Below the pieces are notes generated by a model, which ran no database searches, was not told the DNA's origin, and saw only the letters and a program-made list of their open reading frames with translations. The position numbers were made by a program, and so were the translations under genes. Shown here piece by piece: positions 6,511 through 13,150 of a DNA stretch of 26,380 bases (the stretch's first letter is position 1; every line of letters starts with the position of its first letter). Source of the stretch: Loktanella sp. M215 (lineage in GTDB: Bacteria; Pseudomonadota; Alphaproteobacteria; Rhodobacterales; Rhodobacteraceae); contig NZ_WMEA01000010.1 of the NCBI RefSeq assembly GCF_021735925.1, positions 1 through 26,380 of the forward strand, in the 5' to 3' direction.

Positions 6511-7992
6511 TCATGTCGCGGTCCCGGCCGGTCCCGACCGCAATGCGCTTTGTTTGATTTCGGAGGCTAGGGTGGCCGCCTTTGCCTGATAGAACGTGTC
6601 GCCCTCGCCCTTAAAGACTTCAAGCGCGGCGGCGACATGGCGCGCGGCCAATGCCAAGTAATGCGTGCATTCGGAGGTGGCGCAGCGCTCAGCCATTGCC
6701 TTAGCAACAATGGCTAAGTTTTCTTGCGTTAGCGCCCAGTCAAACGGCGCAGTGTCGCGACTGCGAACGCCGAGTGTATCGTGCAACAACTGATCCGCTC
6801 GCTCAAGTGGCACCAGCCCGTCTTTCCCGGGCATCGCATTTGCCATCTCAATCAAAGTGACGGCCACGTTTTGGGTTGTCATCGCCCACTCAGATGGCTT
6901 GCTATCCCTCGGACGCAGGCGAAGCGCCGCGCGGAAGGCCTCGATCGCGCGGCCCAAGTAGGCACGCCGCTCGCTGGCGTCGTCGCATCGTTTGGCACGC
7001 AGCGACAAGGCCGCCCCGAAATTTTGCTGTACCATCGCCCAGACGTCGCCATCGCTGTCGGCCGAGACTAAAAAAAGCGCATTTTCGTATTTTTCAGTTG
7101 CCTCGTCCATCAGCCCCGCGCTGGCAGCACCTTCGGATCGGACACTTATGTTCGCTAGAGCATTGGCAAGGTTCTGAAGGACGCGGGCACGGCGCGGCGC
7201 TGCACAGTCATCTATTTCAAGAGCCGGACGCAGGATGTCGGCTGAACGTTCAAGACCGTCCCCATCGAAGCGCAGGCCATGCTCGAACAACGCCCGGTGA
7301 TACTCAAGTCGGCCTTCCACGGATCGCGCAGAATCAAGATTGCGCCATGTCTCAGCGGCACTTACGAACGCTTCATAGGCTTCATTAGCCCGCCCACGAA
7401 GCAGCGCGTTGCGCGCCCGGGCCTCTTTGGCGAACACGACCATCTCGCTATAGCTTTCGTCTACCTGCCGTAGAAGGGCATCGTATCCGTTGAAATCAAG
7501 CTGTGCAGCTGCCTCGCGGGCGGCGGCCTTGATCTCGTCGAACTCGCCCAAGCGACCGTCTAATTCGTGCAGTCGACGCTTATAGCTACGGTATTCAGAT
7601 GCCTTGTCGTCAAGCAGCCCACGCAATTCCGCGTCGGATCGATCAAATACATTGTCAATCTCGAAACGGCTCGCCAAGGCCTCAAGCTGATCGCGGCGCG
7701 CGTTCGACAGGCCCTCGAGCTGTGAGGGAAGGCTTGGCGTGGGCGCACGCAGATCGTCTATCTGATGCTGAGGGATGTCGAGCGCGTGGGCCAGCCTTTG
7801 CACCGTACGCGCCGCCGGGTTGGCCACATGACCGTTCTCAAGTCGCGAGATGCTGGCCTTACGTCCCTCGTCGTTCCAAACGTTTATAGCAAGATCCCGC
7901 ACCGACAGGCCTAGATCATCGCGGTAGGAACGGACGAGCCGTCCAAACCGAGCGCCGAAGGCGTTAACGTCGAGGGGGGCTCGCTTCGTCAA
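6511..7992 (-). CDS. XRE-family regulator with TPR-like sensor region
   Basis: About 493 residues. An N-terminal XRE helix-turn-helix (about residues 10-66: VRDLAINVWNDEGRKASISRLENG) is followed by a helical linker with coiled-coil character (about 90-150). The long C-terminal region carries repeated helix pairs with WA-x-x-Q-x-N signatures, as in tetratricopeptide repeats. Such proteins are DNA-binding repressors or activators that sense a peptide or protein through the TPR part; the ligand here is unknown. The start is uncertain. This copy has six Gs near 7973 and would begin with TTG at 7992; copy 2 has five Gs and begins with GTG. Neither start has a good ribosome site. A 16-bp palindrome lies about 28 bp upstream. 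Confidence 0.82.
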   Translation of the reverse strand: MTKRAPLDVNAFGARFGRLVRSYRDDLGLSVRDLAINVWNDEGRKASISRLENGHVANPAARTVQRLAHALDIPQHQIDDLRAPTPSLPSQLEGLSNARRDQLEALASRFEIDNVFDRSDAELRGLLDDKASEYRSYKRRLHELDGRLGEFDEIKAAAREAAAQLDFNGYDALLRQVDESYSEMVVFAKEARARNALLRGRANEAYEAFVSAAETWRNLDSARSVEGRLEYHRALFEHGLRFDGDGLERSADILRPALEIDDCAAPRRARVLQNLANALANISVRSEGAASAGLMDEATEKYENALFLVSADSDGDVWAMVQQNFGAALSLRAKRCDDASERRAYLGRAIEAFRAALRLRPRDSKPSEWAMTTQNVAVTLIEMANAMPGKDGLVPLERADQLLHDTLGVRSRDTAPFDWALTQENLAIVAKAMAERCATSECTHYLALAARHVAAALEVFKGEGDTFYQAKAATLASEIKQSALRSGPAGTAT

Positions 7993-8020
7993 CGTTCGAC
8001 ACCGGGATAAGGCTTAAATC

Positions 8021-8036
8021 GCGCTAATGTTAGCGC
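8021..8036. promoter_or_regulatory. Palindromic probable operator upstream of the XRE-TPR gene (copy 1)
   Basis: GCGCTAA-TG-TTAGCGC is a perfect 7-bp inverted repeat about 28 bp upstream of the XRE-TPR start. XRE proteins bind short palindromes like this as dimers and often repress their own genes. The site is conserved in copy 2 (22059-22074). The assignment rests on position and symmetry. Confidence 0.55.
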
Positions 8037-8209
8037 CTTAGGTCCCGATCCTGTACCTTCGCTGCATAACCGACCCCAAGCTTTTCGCCAAAGAAAGATC
8101 GGCACCGCCCAGTGACCGCCGACGCCGCTCACCCTTAAGTTACAAAGCTTGACGGGTGTGATCCACCTTGCGGTCGCAATATGGGCGTGAAAAAAAATCA
8201 AGACGCCAC

Positions 8210-8920
8210 CTAAAAACCATCTAATGGTGAACGGGGCCGCCTAACGCCGCCACTCCCGAAGGCCGCGCCACCGCCATCACGTCTTCTACCCGAAGGCTCC
8301 GGCAACGGCATCCCCTCCCGCAGGACGATCGCGGCCTGCGTCCGGTTATCCACCTGAAGCTTGCGAATGATCCTAGAAACATGCGTTTCGACCGTATTAA
8401 TCGAAATCGAAAGGGTGCGGGCGATGCCCTTGTTGGAGTGTCCCTTAGCAACCTCACCAAGGATTTCAATCTGTCGGTCCGTAAGCAGACCGGGCTGAAG
8501 GCGGTCGGGTCGTTCGGCCCCGGACGCGCGCTCGCCACCAGGCAACGCGAAAGGCACTATACGATGCCCCTCCACCACCAGCGCTATTATTGACCTAATC
8601 TCGGCGGCCGCCAAGGTGGGCGACACCACCGCGGCGACATCGAATGGCACGTCCTGGACACTTTCAAGCAGCACTTCACTCCGGGGAAACAAAATGATGC
8701 GCGCCGATTCGCGGTCGCTCATGCAGGACGTAATGTTATCTGAGAGAGCATCGACCGTCGTAAACGATAGGAGAACAACGCTCACATCAGGCGGTATGTC
8801 CGAAGGATCATCAGCAGAAACGTAGGGAAGTTCTAGATCTGCGAGGATAAGTTCCAACGCGGACCTCACTAGATAACACCCCCCTAGAATTCCAATTCTC
8901 TTGTGTTCACAAATATCCAT
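8210..8920 (-). CDS. LuxR-family regulator with degenerate receiver domain (CsgD-like layout)
   Basis: A 236-residue protein. Residues 146-203 are a LuxR/GerE helix-turn-helix: LLTDRQIEILGEVAKGHSNK, then IARTLSISINTVETHVSRII. Residues 8-120 look like a receiver fold, but where the phospho-acceptor Asp should follow the third strand the sequence reads SVVLLSF, so phosphorylation is unlikely. CsgD, the curli activator of enterobacteria, has the same plan of an unphosphorylatable receiver plus LuxR-type DNA-binding domain. That and the neighbouring curli genes make it the candidate activator, but true orthology is not shown. An Arg/Gly-rich tail of about 30 residues follows the HTH. A GGGAA lies just upstream of the ATG. 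This copy is intact; copy 2 is shifted by one base. Confidence 0.8.
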   Translation of the reverse strand: MDICEHKRIGILGGCYLVRSALELILADLELPYVSADDPSDIPPDVSVVLLSFTTVDALSDNITSCMSDRESARIILFPRSEVLLESVQDVPFDVAAVVSPTLAAAEIRSIIALVVEGHRIVPFALPGGERASGAERPDRLQPGLLTDRQIEILGEVAKGHSNKGIARTLSISINTVETHVSRIIRKLQVDNRTQAAIVLREGMPLPEPSGRRRDGGGAAFGSGGVRRPRSPLDGF

Positions 8921-9023
8921 TATTTTTCCCAGCGCATTTCTAAGAATACAAAAATAGCTCTTTAAAAAATACGTTTGTCAGAACTTCTCTTGCGGCCCGT
9001 AGACCGCCGCGCCTGACAATGGC

Positions 9024-9338
9024 TTATTCCACAGCGATATGCGCAGCGGGTAGTGAAGGTATATCCACAGGACTTAGTTCGAGCATGGATGCATCCGAAG
9101 CCTGTAATGTCTGTGCAGCAGCTCGGATAGGCTGCGTACGCTCGGCACGTTGCGACCGGGCAGCCGCTGCGCGGACCGCTCTTTGATCCGTCAATTCCAT
9201 TGCCTGCCGGACATATACCAATTTATTTTTGGATGTTGCTTGATCGACATACACGCGATCTCTTGCATATGCCTTGGTACCAAGAACAGCCAAGCCAAAC
9301 ATAATTATAACTATTGCTCTTCTAAATAGAACAGTCAC
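9024..9338 (-). CDS. Small secreted basic protein of unknown function, divergent from the curli operon
   Basis: 104 residues starting at GTG (9338), chosen because GGGGAGGAGGGA lies directly before it. A signal peptide is clear: two Arg, then AIVIIMFGLAVLGTKAYA with cleavage after residue 25. The mature part (about 79 residues) is Arg/Ala-rich and probably helical in its middle (RAVRAAAARSQRAERTQPIR), with no cysteines and an acidic-neutral C-terminus. No family is recognised. It shares the 404-bp regulatory region with the csgA-like gene and is encoded next to the LuxR regulator, so an exported role linked to the amyloid is a fair guess only. The protein-coding part is the same in both copies. 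Confidence 0.65.
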   Translation of the reverse strand: MTVLFRRAIVIIMFGLAVLGTKAYARDRVYVDQATSKNKLVYVRQAMELTDQRAVRAAAARSQRAERTQPIRAAAQTLQASDASMLELSPVDIPSLPAAHIAVE

Positions 9339-9742
9339 TCCCTCCTCCCCAAAAAAAATCCCAAAATAAATAGACCAGTCCCCCTACAGAAAAATACGTA
9401 AGACGCTGCTTTATAAAGCTTACTCTCCTAAATCAGCACGAATAAAAATATTAACGAAAGTTAACGAAAAGTCAATATATTTGTAGATTTCAGACGTGCG
9501 TGTAGCGGAAAACCACTACAAAATCAGAGATTAATCCAAATATTTACAGCAGCATCACCGAAAACGGTGATCCAAACGGTTGTCCTTGGGGTATTCCATT
9601 AAACTTTCTCGCTTGAATCACCGAAAACCGCACTAAAGACCTGGGCTGATCTCCGGAATATCAGGAGTCCGTAGTTATTCGTACCTTTGAACTTGTCTCG
9701 GGGAACGCCCTCGGGGTGGGTAGGATCAAAAGGATAATTGAA
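9339..9742. promoter_or_regulatory. Divergent regulatory region upstream of the curli operon (copy 1)
   Basis: A 404-bp AT-rich stretch without a gene, between the small secreted protein and the csgA-like gene. It contains a tandem repeat TTAACGAAAG/TTAACGAAAA (9451-9470), an imperfect inverted repeat GTAGCGG-AAAA-CCACTAC near 9500, a perfect operator-like repeat at 9554-9571, and a repeat of its left half at 9617-9628. A CTCGGGG pair occurs at about 9697-9715. The csgA start has AAAAGGA 8 bp upstream. No -35/-10 pair stands out enough to call. Confidence 0.6.
9554..9628. promoter_or_regulatory. Operator-like repeats upstream of csgA (copy 1)
   Basis: ATCACCG-AAAA-CGGTGAT (9554-9571) is a perfect 7-bp inverted repeat. 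ATCACCGAAAAC recurs as a half site at 9617-9628, 63 bp (six helical turns) downstream. A dyad plus a phased half site is typical of a regulator that binds cooperatively. The LuxR-type or XRE-TPR protein is the likely ligand. Both elements are kept in copy 2 (23592-23609, 23655-23666). Confidence 0.55.
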
Positions 9743-10654
9743 ATGAAAAAGCTTCTCATGACATCAACAGCCCTGCTGATGACAGCAGGCATGGCATTTG
9801 GCCAAACATCAACGGGTTCAGGCGTGGCACCTGCGAACGCAAGTGCGGAAAGTAATGCTGCAGCGACATCAAGCCAGAACGGCGTCGGCAACTTCAACAG
9901 CGCTCAGGCACTCGATAGTCCCGCCGGGAACGACGAGGAAGCCGATGCAGTCGCTGGCAATGGCGCTGCTGGTGCGCGTGCTGCGGTCAATCTCAGCGCA
10001 GCTATTACCGCAGGTGCTGTGACCACGGGGGGCGTCTCGGCTGTCGTGAGCCAACAGGCAGCCAACGCGAACCTCCAGTTCCAGGTCGGCAACAACAACC
10101 AAGCGGTCAACCTGCAGTCGGGCGTACGTCAGGAATCGGCGACAGTTCAAGACGGTAACGACAACGATGCGATCATCAGCCAGACGCGAGCTGGCAACGA
10201 GGCCGCGATTGGACAGATAGGCAACAACAATCAGAACGCGATCATCCAAAATGGTTTGGATAACGGTGCCGCGTCCGCTCAGTCTGGCGAATTCAACGTA
10301 TCGACCATCCTTCAGAGCGGCAACGATAACATCGCGGCGCACGCGCAGTTTGGCCTACGTAACACGGCTATGACGTTCCAGAACAACGGTGACAACACCG
10401 CGGCTCAGGTGCAGGTTGGTGACGACAACATGTCGCTCATCTCGCAGGGTGGCGGCACGAGCGCTGGACTGAACGCGATCGACGGCACGCCGGCTTCCGT
10501 TATGATCCCGGCCGGTCTGACGGTCACTGGCGCAGTTGTGGGTGCAGCGTCGCTCAACTCGGCGGCGAGTATCCAGCTGGGCAATGCGAACAAGAGCGCA
10601 ATCATCCAGCAGGGCAATGGCAACGAGGCCGTCAACTATCAGTCTAATCCCTGA
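9743..10654 (+). CDS. csgA: Major curlin subunit (CsgA-like)
   Basis: 303 residues. The start at 9743 gives a signal peptide MKKLLMTSTALLMTAGMAFG and has AAAAGGA upstream. From about residue 110 it is built of curlin-type repeats of about 20 residues with spaced Gln, Gly and Asn (pattern A-x-x-Q-x-G-x-x-N-x-A-x-x-x-Q): QVGNNNQAVNLQSG, QIGNNNQNAIIQNG, QSGEFNVSTILQSG, QFGLRNTAMTFQ, QVQVGDDNMSLISQGG, IQLGNANKSAIIQQGNGNEA. About seven to eight repeats are seen, split by a Gly/Ala/Val-rich insert at about 240-270. This is the amyloid-forming subunit of curli fibres, exported by CsgG. It is about twice the size of E. coli CsgA. First gene of the operon; a hairpin follows it. Intact here; frameshifted in copy 2. 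Confidence 0.88.
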   Translation: MKKLLMTSTALLMTAGMAFGQTSTGSGVAPANASAESNAAATSSQNGVGNFNSAQALDSPAGNDEEADAVAGNGAAGARAAVNLSAAITAGAVTTGGVSAVVSQQAANANLQFQVGNNNQAVNLQSGVRQESATVQDGNDNDAIISQTRAGNEAAIGQIGNNNQNAIIQNGLDNGAASAQSGEFNVSTILQSGNDNIAAHAQFGLRNTAMTFQNNGDNTAAQVQVGDDNMSLISQGGGTSAGLNAIDGTPASVMIPAGLTVTGAVVGAASLNSAASIQLGNANKSAIIQQGNGNEAVNYQSNP

Positions 10655-10698
10655 TAGAATACTTTCCTCTGCCTTGGCAGGGAAGCCTCAAGACAACC

Positions 10699-10721
10699 GG
10701 GGGCGCCGTTGTGGCGCCCCC
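10699..10721 (+). terminator. Strong hairpin after csgA, partial terminator or mRNA stabiliser (copy 1)
   Basis: GGGGGCGCC (10699-10707) and GGCGCCCCC (10713-10721) are perfect 9-bp arms with loop GTTGT, lying between the csgA-like and csgH-like genes. No U run follows, so it may protect the 3' end of a csgA transcript or attenuate read-through more than end it. Either would let the main subunit be made in excess over the export genes downstream. Confidence 0.6.
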
Positions 10722-10748
10722 GTACCAATAGATGACGAGGAGCACGTC

Positions 10749-11114
10749 ATGAAGATGTTCCCAACCCTACTTCCATTCGCACTGATCGCGACACACGCTG
10801 TCGCGACACCGTTGGCGGAAGGCTGCGCCCTTCGCATGTCAGAGATCGGAAGCATGGTCACTGTGCAGGGCGCCGTCGACCCGCAGGACTGGCCCCGGGG
10901 CAGCTATGAAATGACCATCGAGGCACGACAGGGGGGCAACCGCTCCCTGTCGCAACAGGCCGGCAAGTTCGACAACGAGAGCGCGCAGACCGCAGATGGC
11001 TTATTTGTTTTATCAACCACGAAGGTGTATGTTTCAAACGGTGGCAGTCTTGCCGTCACGCTTCGTGTCGAAGACGGAGACCGCAACGTGTCCTGCTCTC
11101 TCGACTATAACTAG
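10749..11114 (+). CDS. csgH: CsgH-like periplasmic curli inhibitor
   Basis: 121 residues, GAGGAG 6 bp before the ATG. A signal peptide (to about residue 19-23) is followed by a small beta-rich domain with Cys26 near the start and Cys116 near the end, probably bonded. The segment YEMTIEARQGGNRSLSQQAGKF resembles CsgH, the alphaproteobacterial counterpart of CsgC, which blocks curlin amyloid formation in the periplasm. Its place between two curlin genes supports this. The family call rests on remembered similarity, fold pattern and context. Next gene 27 bp downstream. Confidence 0.75.
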   Translation: MKMFPTLLPFALIATHAVATPLAEGCALRMSEIGSMVTVQGAVDPQDWPRGSYEMTIEARQGGNRSLSQQAGKFDNESAQTADGLFVLSTTKVYVSNGGSLAVTLRVEDGDRNVSCSLDYN

Positions 11115-11141
11115 CAGTGACTTAGTCCTGAGGATTACGAT

Positions 11142-11678
11142 ATGCACCCCACAATCTTTCTTGCCGCGATTGCGCTGACGCTTGGTGGCACGCCCCCCGG
11201 ACATGCGCAGGATTTCGGATTTCAGGTTAGCAATGGGCTTACCCTTGAACAGGTAAGCGTAACCCAAAATGGCACGATAAGCGCCCCCTCAAGTTCAGGC
11301 GGGGCGGGTTCATCTGCGGTTATCGCCCAGGCCGGCAATGGCAATAGCGCAGTCAGCTCCGTCTCAGGCAGCCAGAACGCAGGGACGCTTGTCCTGCAAC
11401 AGGGCAATGCCAACGATGCCGTAGCCGTCATCCAGAACTCCCCCGGCAGTGTCATCGCTCAGGCCCAGCTTGGCAGCAGCAATTATTCCCTAGCTGCAAT
11501 TGTCGGCGGATCGGCAAATGGAATTGCGTCTGCGCAAATTGGCAACAGTCTAAGCAATTCCGTCGCACTTGTGGACTCTGTTGGCACCAAGGTTGTTTAC
11601 GGGCAAGCTGGTCAAAGCTACAGTGGTGGCATAGTGGTGCGAAACGCTCCTCCGGGCACTGTTTTAAGATTAAATTAA
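11142..11678 (+). CDS. csgB: Minor curlin / nucleator (CsgB-like)
   Basis: 178 residues with TGAGGATT upstream. A signal peptide ends at GHAQ (residue 23). Four degenerate curlin repeats follow: SSAVIAQAGNGNSAVSS, LVLQQGNANDAVAVIQ, VIAQAQLGSSNYSLAA and IASAQIGNSLSNSVALV. The C-terminus GGIVVRNAPPGTVLRLN departs from the repeat pattern. In E. coli the nucleator CsgB is the smaller curlin and its last repeat differs from the others to anchor it to the cell, which is why this gene is called CsgB-like. A second structural subunit is the alternative. Intact here, broken in copy 2. Confidence 0.72.
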   Translation: MHPTIFLAAIALTLGGTPPGHAQDFGFQVSNGLTLEQVSVTQNGTISAPSSSGGAGSSAVIAQAGNGNSAVSSVSGSQNAGTLVLQQGNANDAVAVIQNSPGSVIAQAQLGSSNYSLAAIVGGSANGIASAQIGNSLSNSVALVDSVGTKVVYGQAGQSYSGGIVVRNAPPGTVLRLN

Positions 11679-11794
11679 TCCTGATTGCAGCACTCAGATG
11701 GCTTTGGCAGATCGCGATGTGCTCTTAAATGTTTCATATCAAAATTTACTAATCTGATTATAGCTTTCAGCTGTCTGCTAGAAGGGAAAAAATT

Positions 11795-12112
11795 ATGGTT
11801 TCGGCGAGGATACTACTTGGACTAGGCGCGGCGGCACTGTTGGCTAGCGCAGAAACTGTTATTGCAGGAGACCTTGTCTATAAACCGATAATCCCCGCGT
11901 TCGGCGGATTTGCCGACAATTATGGCTACCTGCTTGGTACGGCGCAAATCCAAAATCAGTATCTCCCACCTAGCGAGAGTGGTGGTGGAGGCGGCGCGCC
12001 TGACATCAACTTTCCACCAATCGTAATCGACCTTGGAGGCGTAGGTACACCCGCGACACCTCCTACGGCAGCACAGAACACCAACACCGCAGGCGGTGCA
12101 GTGTCAAATTGA
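11795..12112 (+). CDS. csgF: CsgF, short form with Pro/Gly-rich tail
   Basis: 105 residues, with AGAAGGG before the ATG. The signal peptide ends at VIA, giving a mature protein that begins GDLVYKPIIPAFGG and continues to YGYLLGTAQIQNQY. This matches E. coli CsgF, whose mature start is GTMTFQFRNPNFGG and then LLNSAQAQNSY. That N-terminal stretch plugs the CsgG channel as a second constriction. After it, this protein has five Gly and a Pro/Thr-rich tail in place of the usual C-terminal head domain: about 81 mature residues against 119 in E. coli. It sits 45 bp before csgG. It would couple curlin exit to surface nucleation, with any head-domain function lost or supplied elsewhere. Confidence 0.82.
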   Translation: MVSARILLGLGAAALLASAETVIAGDLVYKPIIPAFGGFADNYGYLLGTAQIQNQYLPPSESGGGGGAPDINFPPIVIDLGGVGTPATPPTAAQNTNTAGGAVSN

Positions 12113-12157
12113 AGTAACCGTAGATCGTTAGAACGACGGCACGGATACGGGGGCGGA

Positions 12158-13150
12158 ATGAAATATATCTCTATACTTGGTTCAAAACTAAAGATGTTTG
12201 GGCCTTGGCTCGCTATGACAATTACCCTTGGCGGGTGCACGGAACTTGGCTTGCAGTCGATTGGAACACGTTTGGACAAAAACGTGACCCCCCCGCTTTC
12301 CACCCCGTCGACCAGTACCGGTCTAGCGCTTAGGCAGTTGCCCCCGGCGCAAAAAAAAATCGATGTTGCGATTTATAAATACGAAGACAAAACCGGGCAA
12401 AACGAGGAATCAGACAATTTCACTCGGTTTTCCCGCGCGGTGTCACAAGGGATGTCGGACGTACTGATTGATGTGCTGACAGAAGTCGGCGACGGCCAGT
12501 GGTTCAACGTCATTGAGCGCGCAAATATTCAGGATCTTTTGACTGAGCGCCAACTTATTGATCAGACCAATCAAAACTATCGCGGTTTGCAACGTTCAGC
12601 GCTTGAGCCGCTACGCTTTGCAGGGATCATTATCTCAGGTGGCGTGATCGATTACGATACTAATGTTGTGACTGGCGGAATTGGGGCGCGGCTTCTAGGA
12701 ATTGGCAACAACTTAGAATATCGTCAGGATCGGATCTCGGTAGTACTGCGCGCGATCAGTGTTCAAACTGGCGACGTTCTGACCTCGGTCCAGACGGAGA
12801 AAACCATTTATTCGTTTGCCGATCAGCTTTCGATCTTCAGATACGTCGCGGTGGATCGTTTGCTGGAACTTGACGCAGGCTACTCGGTCAACGAACCGAC
12901 GGGTATCGCGGTGCGGCAAGCCGTCGAACTGGCAGTCTATGACCTAATCTTGGAAGGCGCGGAGGATAATATCTGGCAGTTCCAAGACCCCGCGGTGCAG
13001 CGGCAACTGATCGCGCGCCAGAAGACGCGGCTGGCATCGTTCAGCGCGCCGACGAACGCCCGACAGCCGCAGGTCACCCGAGCCGCAAATACGCCCGATG
13101 CCGACTCTGTTGCGACGCCGAAACGGGTCTTAACCGATGTTGTATACTGA
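12158..13150 (+). CDS. csgG: CsgG curli secretion channel lipoprotein
   Basis: 330 residues. The N-terminus ends in a lipobox LGGC with Cys27 as the acylated residue. The core aligns well with CsgG: KKIDVAIYKYEDKTGQ, then SDNFTRFSRAV, where Asn-Phe match the Asn55-Phe56 constriction pair of the E. coli channel; then WFNVIERANIQDLLTERQLI, GGVIDYDTNVVTGGIGARLLGIG, VVLRAISVQTGDVLTSVQTEKTI and ELDAGYSVNEPTGIAVRQAVE. The C-terminus has about 45 extra residues after the part that matches. It would form the nonameric outer-membrane pore for curlins. The start has GGGGGCGGA upstream. The IalB-family gene overlaps its end by 14 bp. Only a 5' piece recurs in copy 2. Confidence 0.93.
   Translation: MKYISILGSKLKMFGPWLAMTITLGGCTELGLQSIGTRLDKNVTPPLSTPSTSTGLALRQLPPAQKKIDVAIYKYEDKTGQNEESDNFTRFSRAVSQGMSDVLIDVLTEVGDGQWFNVIERANIQDLLTERQLIDQTNQNYRGLQRSALEPLRFAGIIISGGVIDYDTNVVTGGIGARLLGIGNNLEYRQDRISVVLRAISVQTGDVLTSVQTEKTIYSFADQLSIFRYVAVDRLLELDAGYSVNEPTGIAVRQAVELAVYDLILEGAEDNIWQFQDPAVQRQLIARQKTRLASFSAPTNARQPQVTRAANTPDADSVATPKRVLTDVVY

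Larger units (their letters stand above)
1..12306. repeat. First copy of the ~14.04-kb plasmid unit (overlap part)
   Basis: This stretch matches 14048-26380 base for base apart from scattered indels and a few substitutions. The offset is 14,037-14,039 through almost all of it. Position 1 corresponds to about 14048, inside the relaxase gene, and the last base of the window corresponds to about 12306, inside csgG. Only 12307-14047 is present once. Disagreements concentrate in the first ~1.1 kb here, which fits a poorly polished contig edge. A real plasmid dimer is possible but would not place the differences at the window edges. Confidence 0.95.

Noticed and set aside
6876..7388. Plus-strand frame of 170 residues across the XRE-TPR gene
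   Set aside because: His/Arg/Pro-rich shadow translation of a well-supported minus-strand gene.
8041..8209. A small gene between the two regulators
   Set aside because: The only frame here is an upstream extension of the XRE-TPR reading with no start signal; nothing else is visible.
8210..8920. Calling the LuxR-type gene csgD outright
   Set aside because: Same domain plan and context as CsgD, but the sequence likeness outside the HTH is too weak to claim orthology by eye.
9339..9742. A specific sigma70 or sigma54 promoter for csgA
   Set aside because: Several loose -35/-10 matches and no clear -24/-12 element; none better than chance in this AT-rich DNA.
9869..10342. Antisense frame inside the csgA-like gene
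   Set aside because: It mirrors the repetitive codons of the curlin repeats; no start signal and no plausible protein features.
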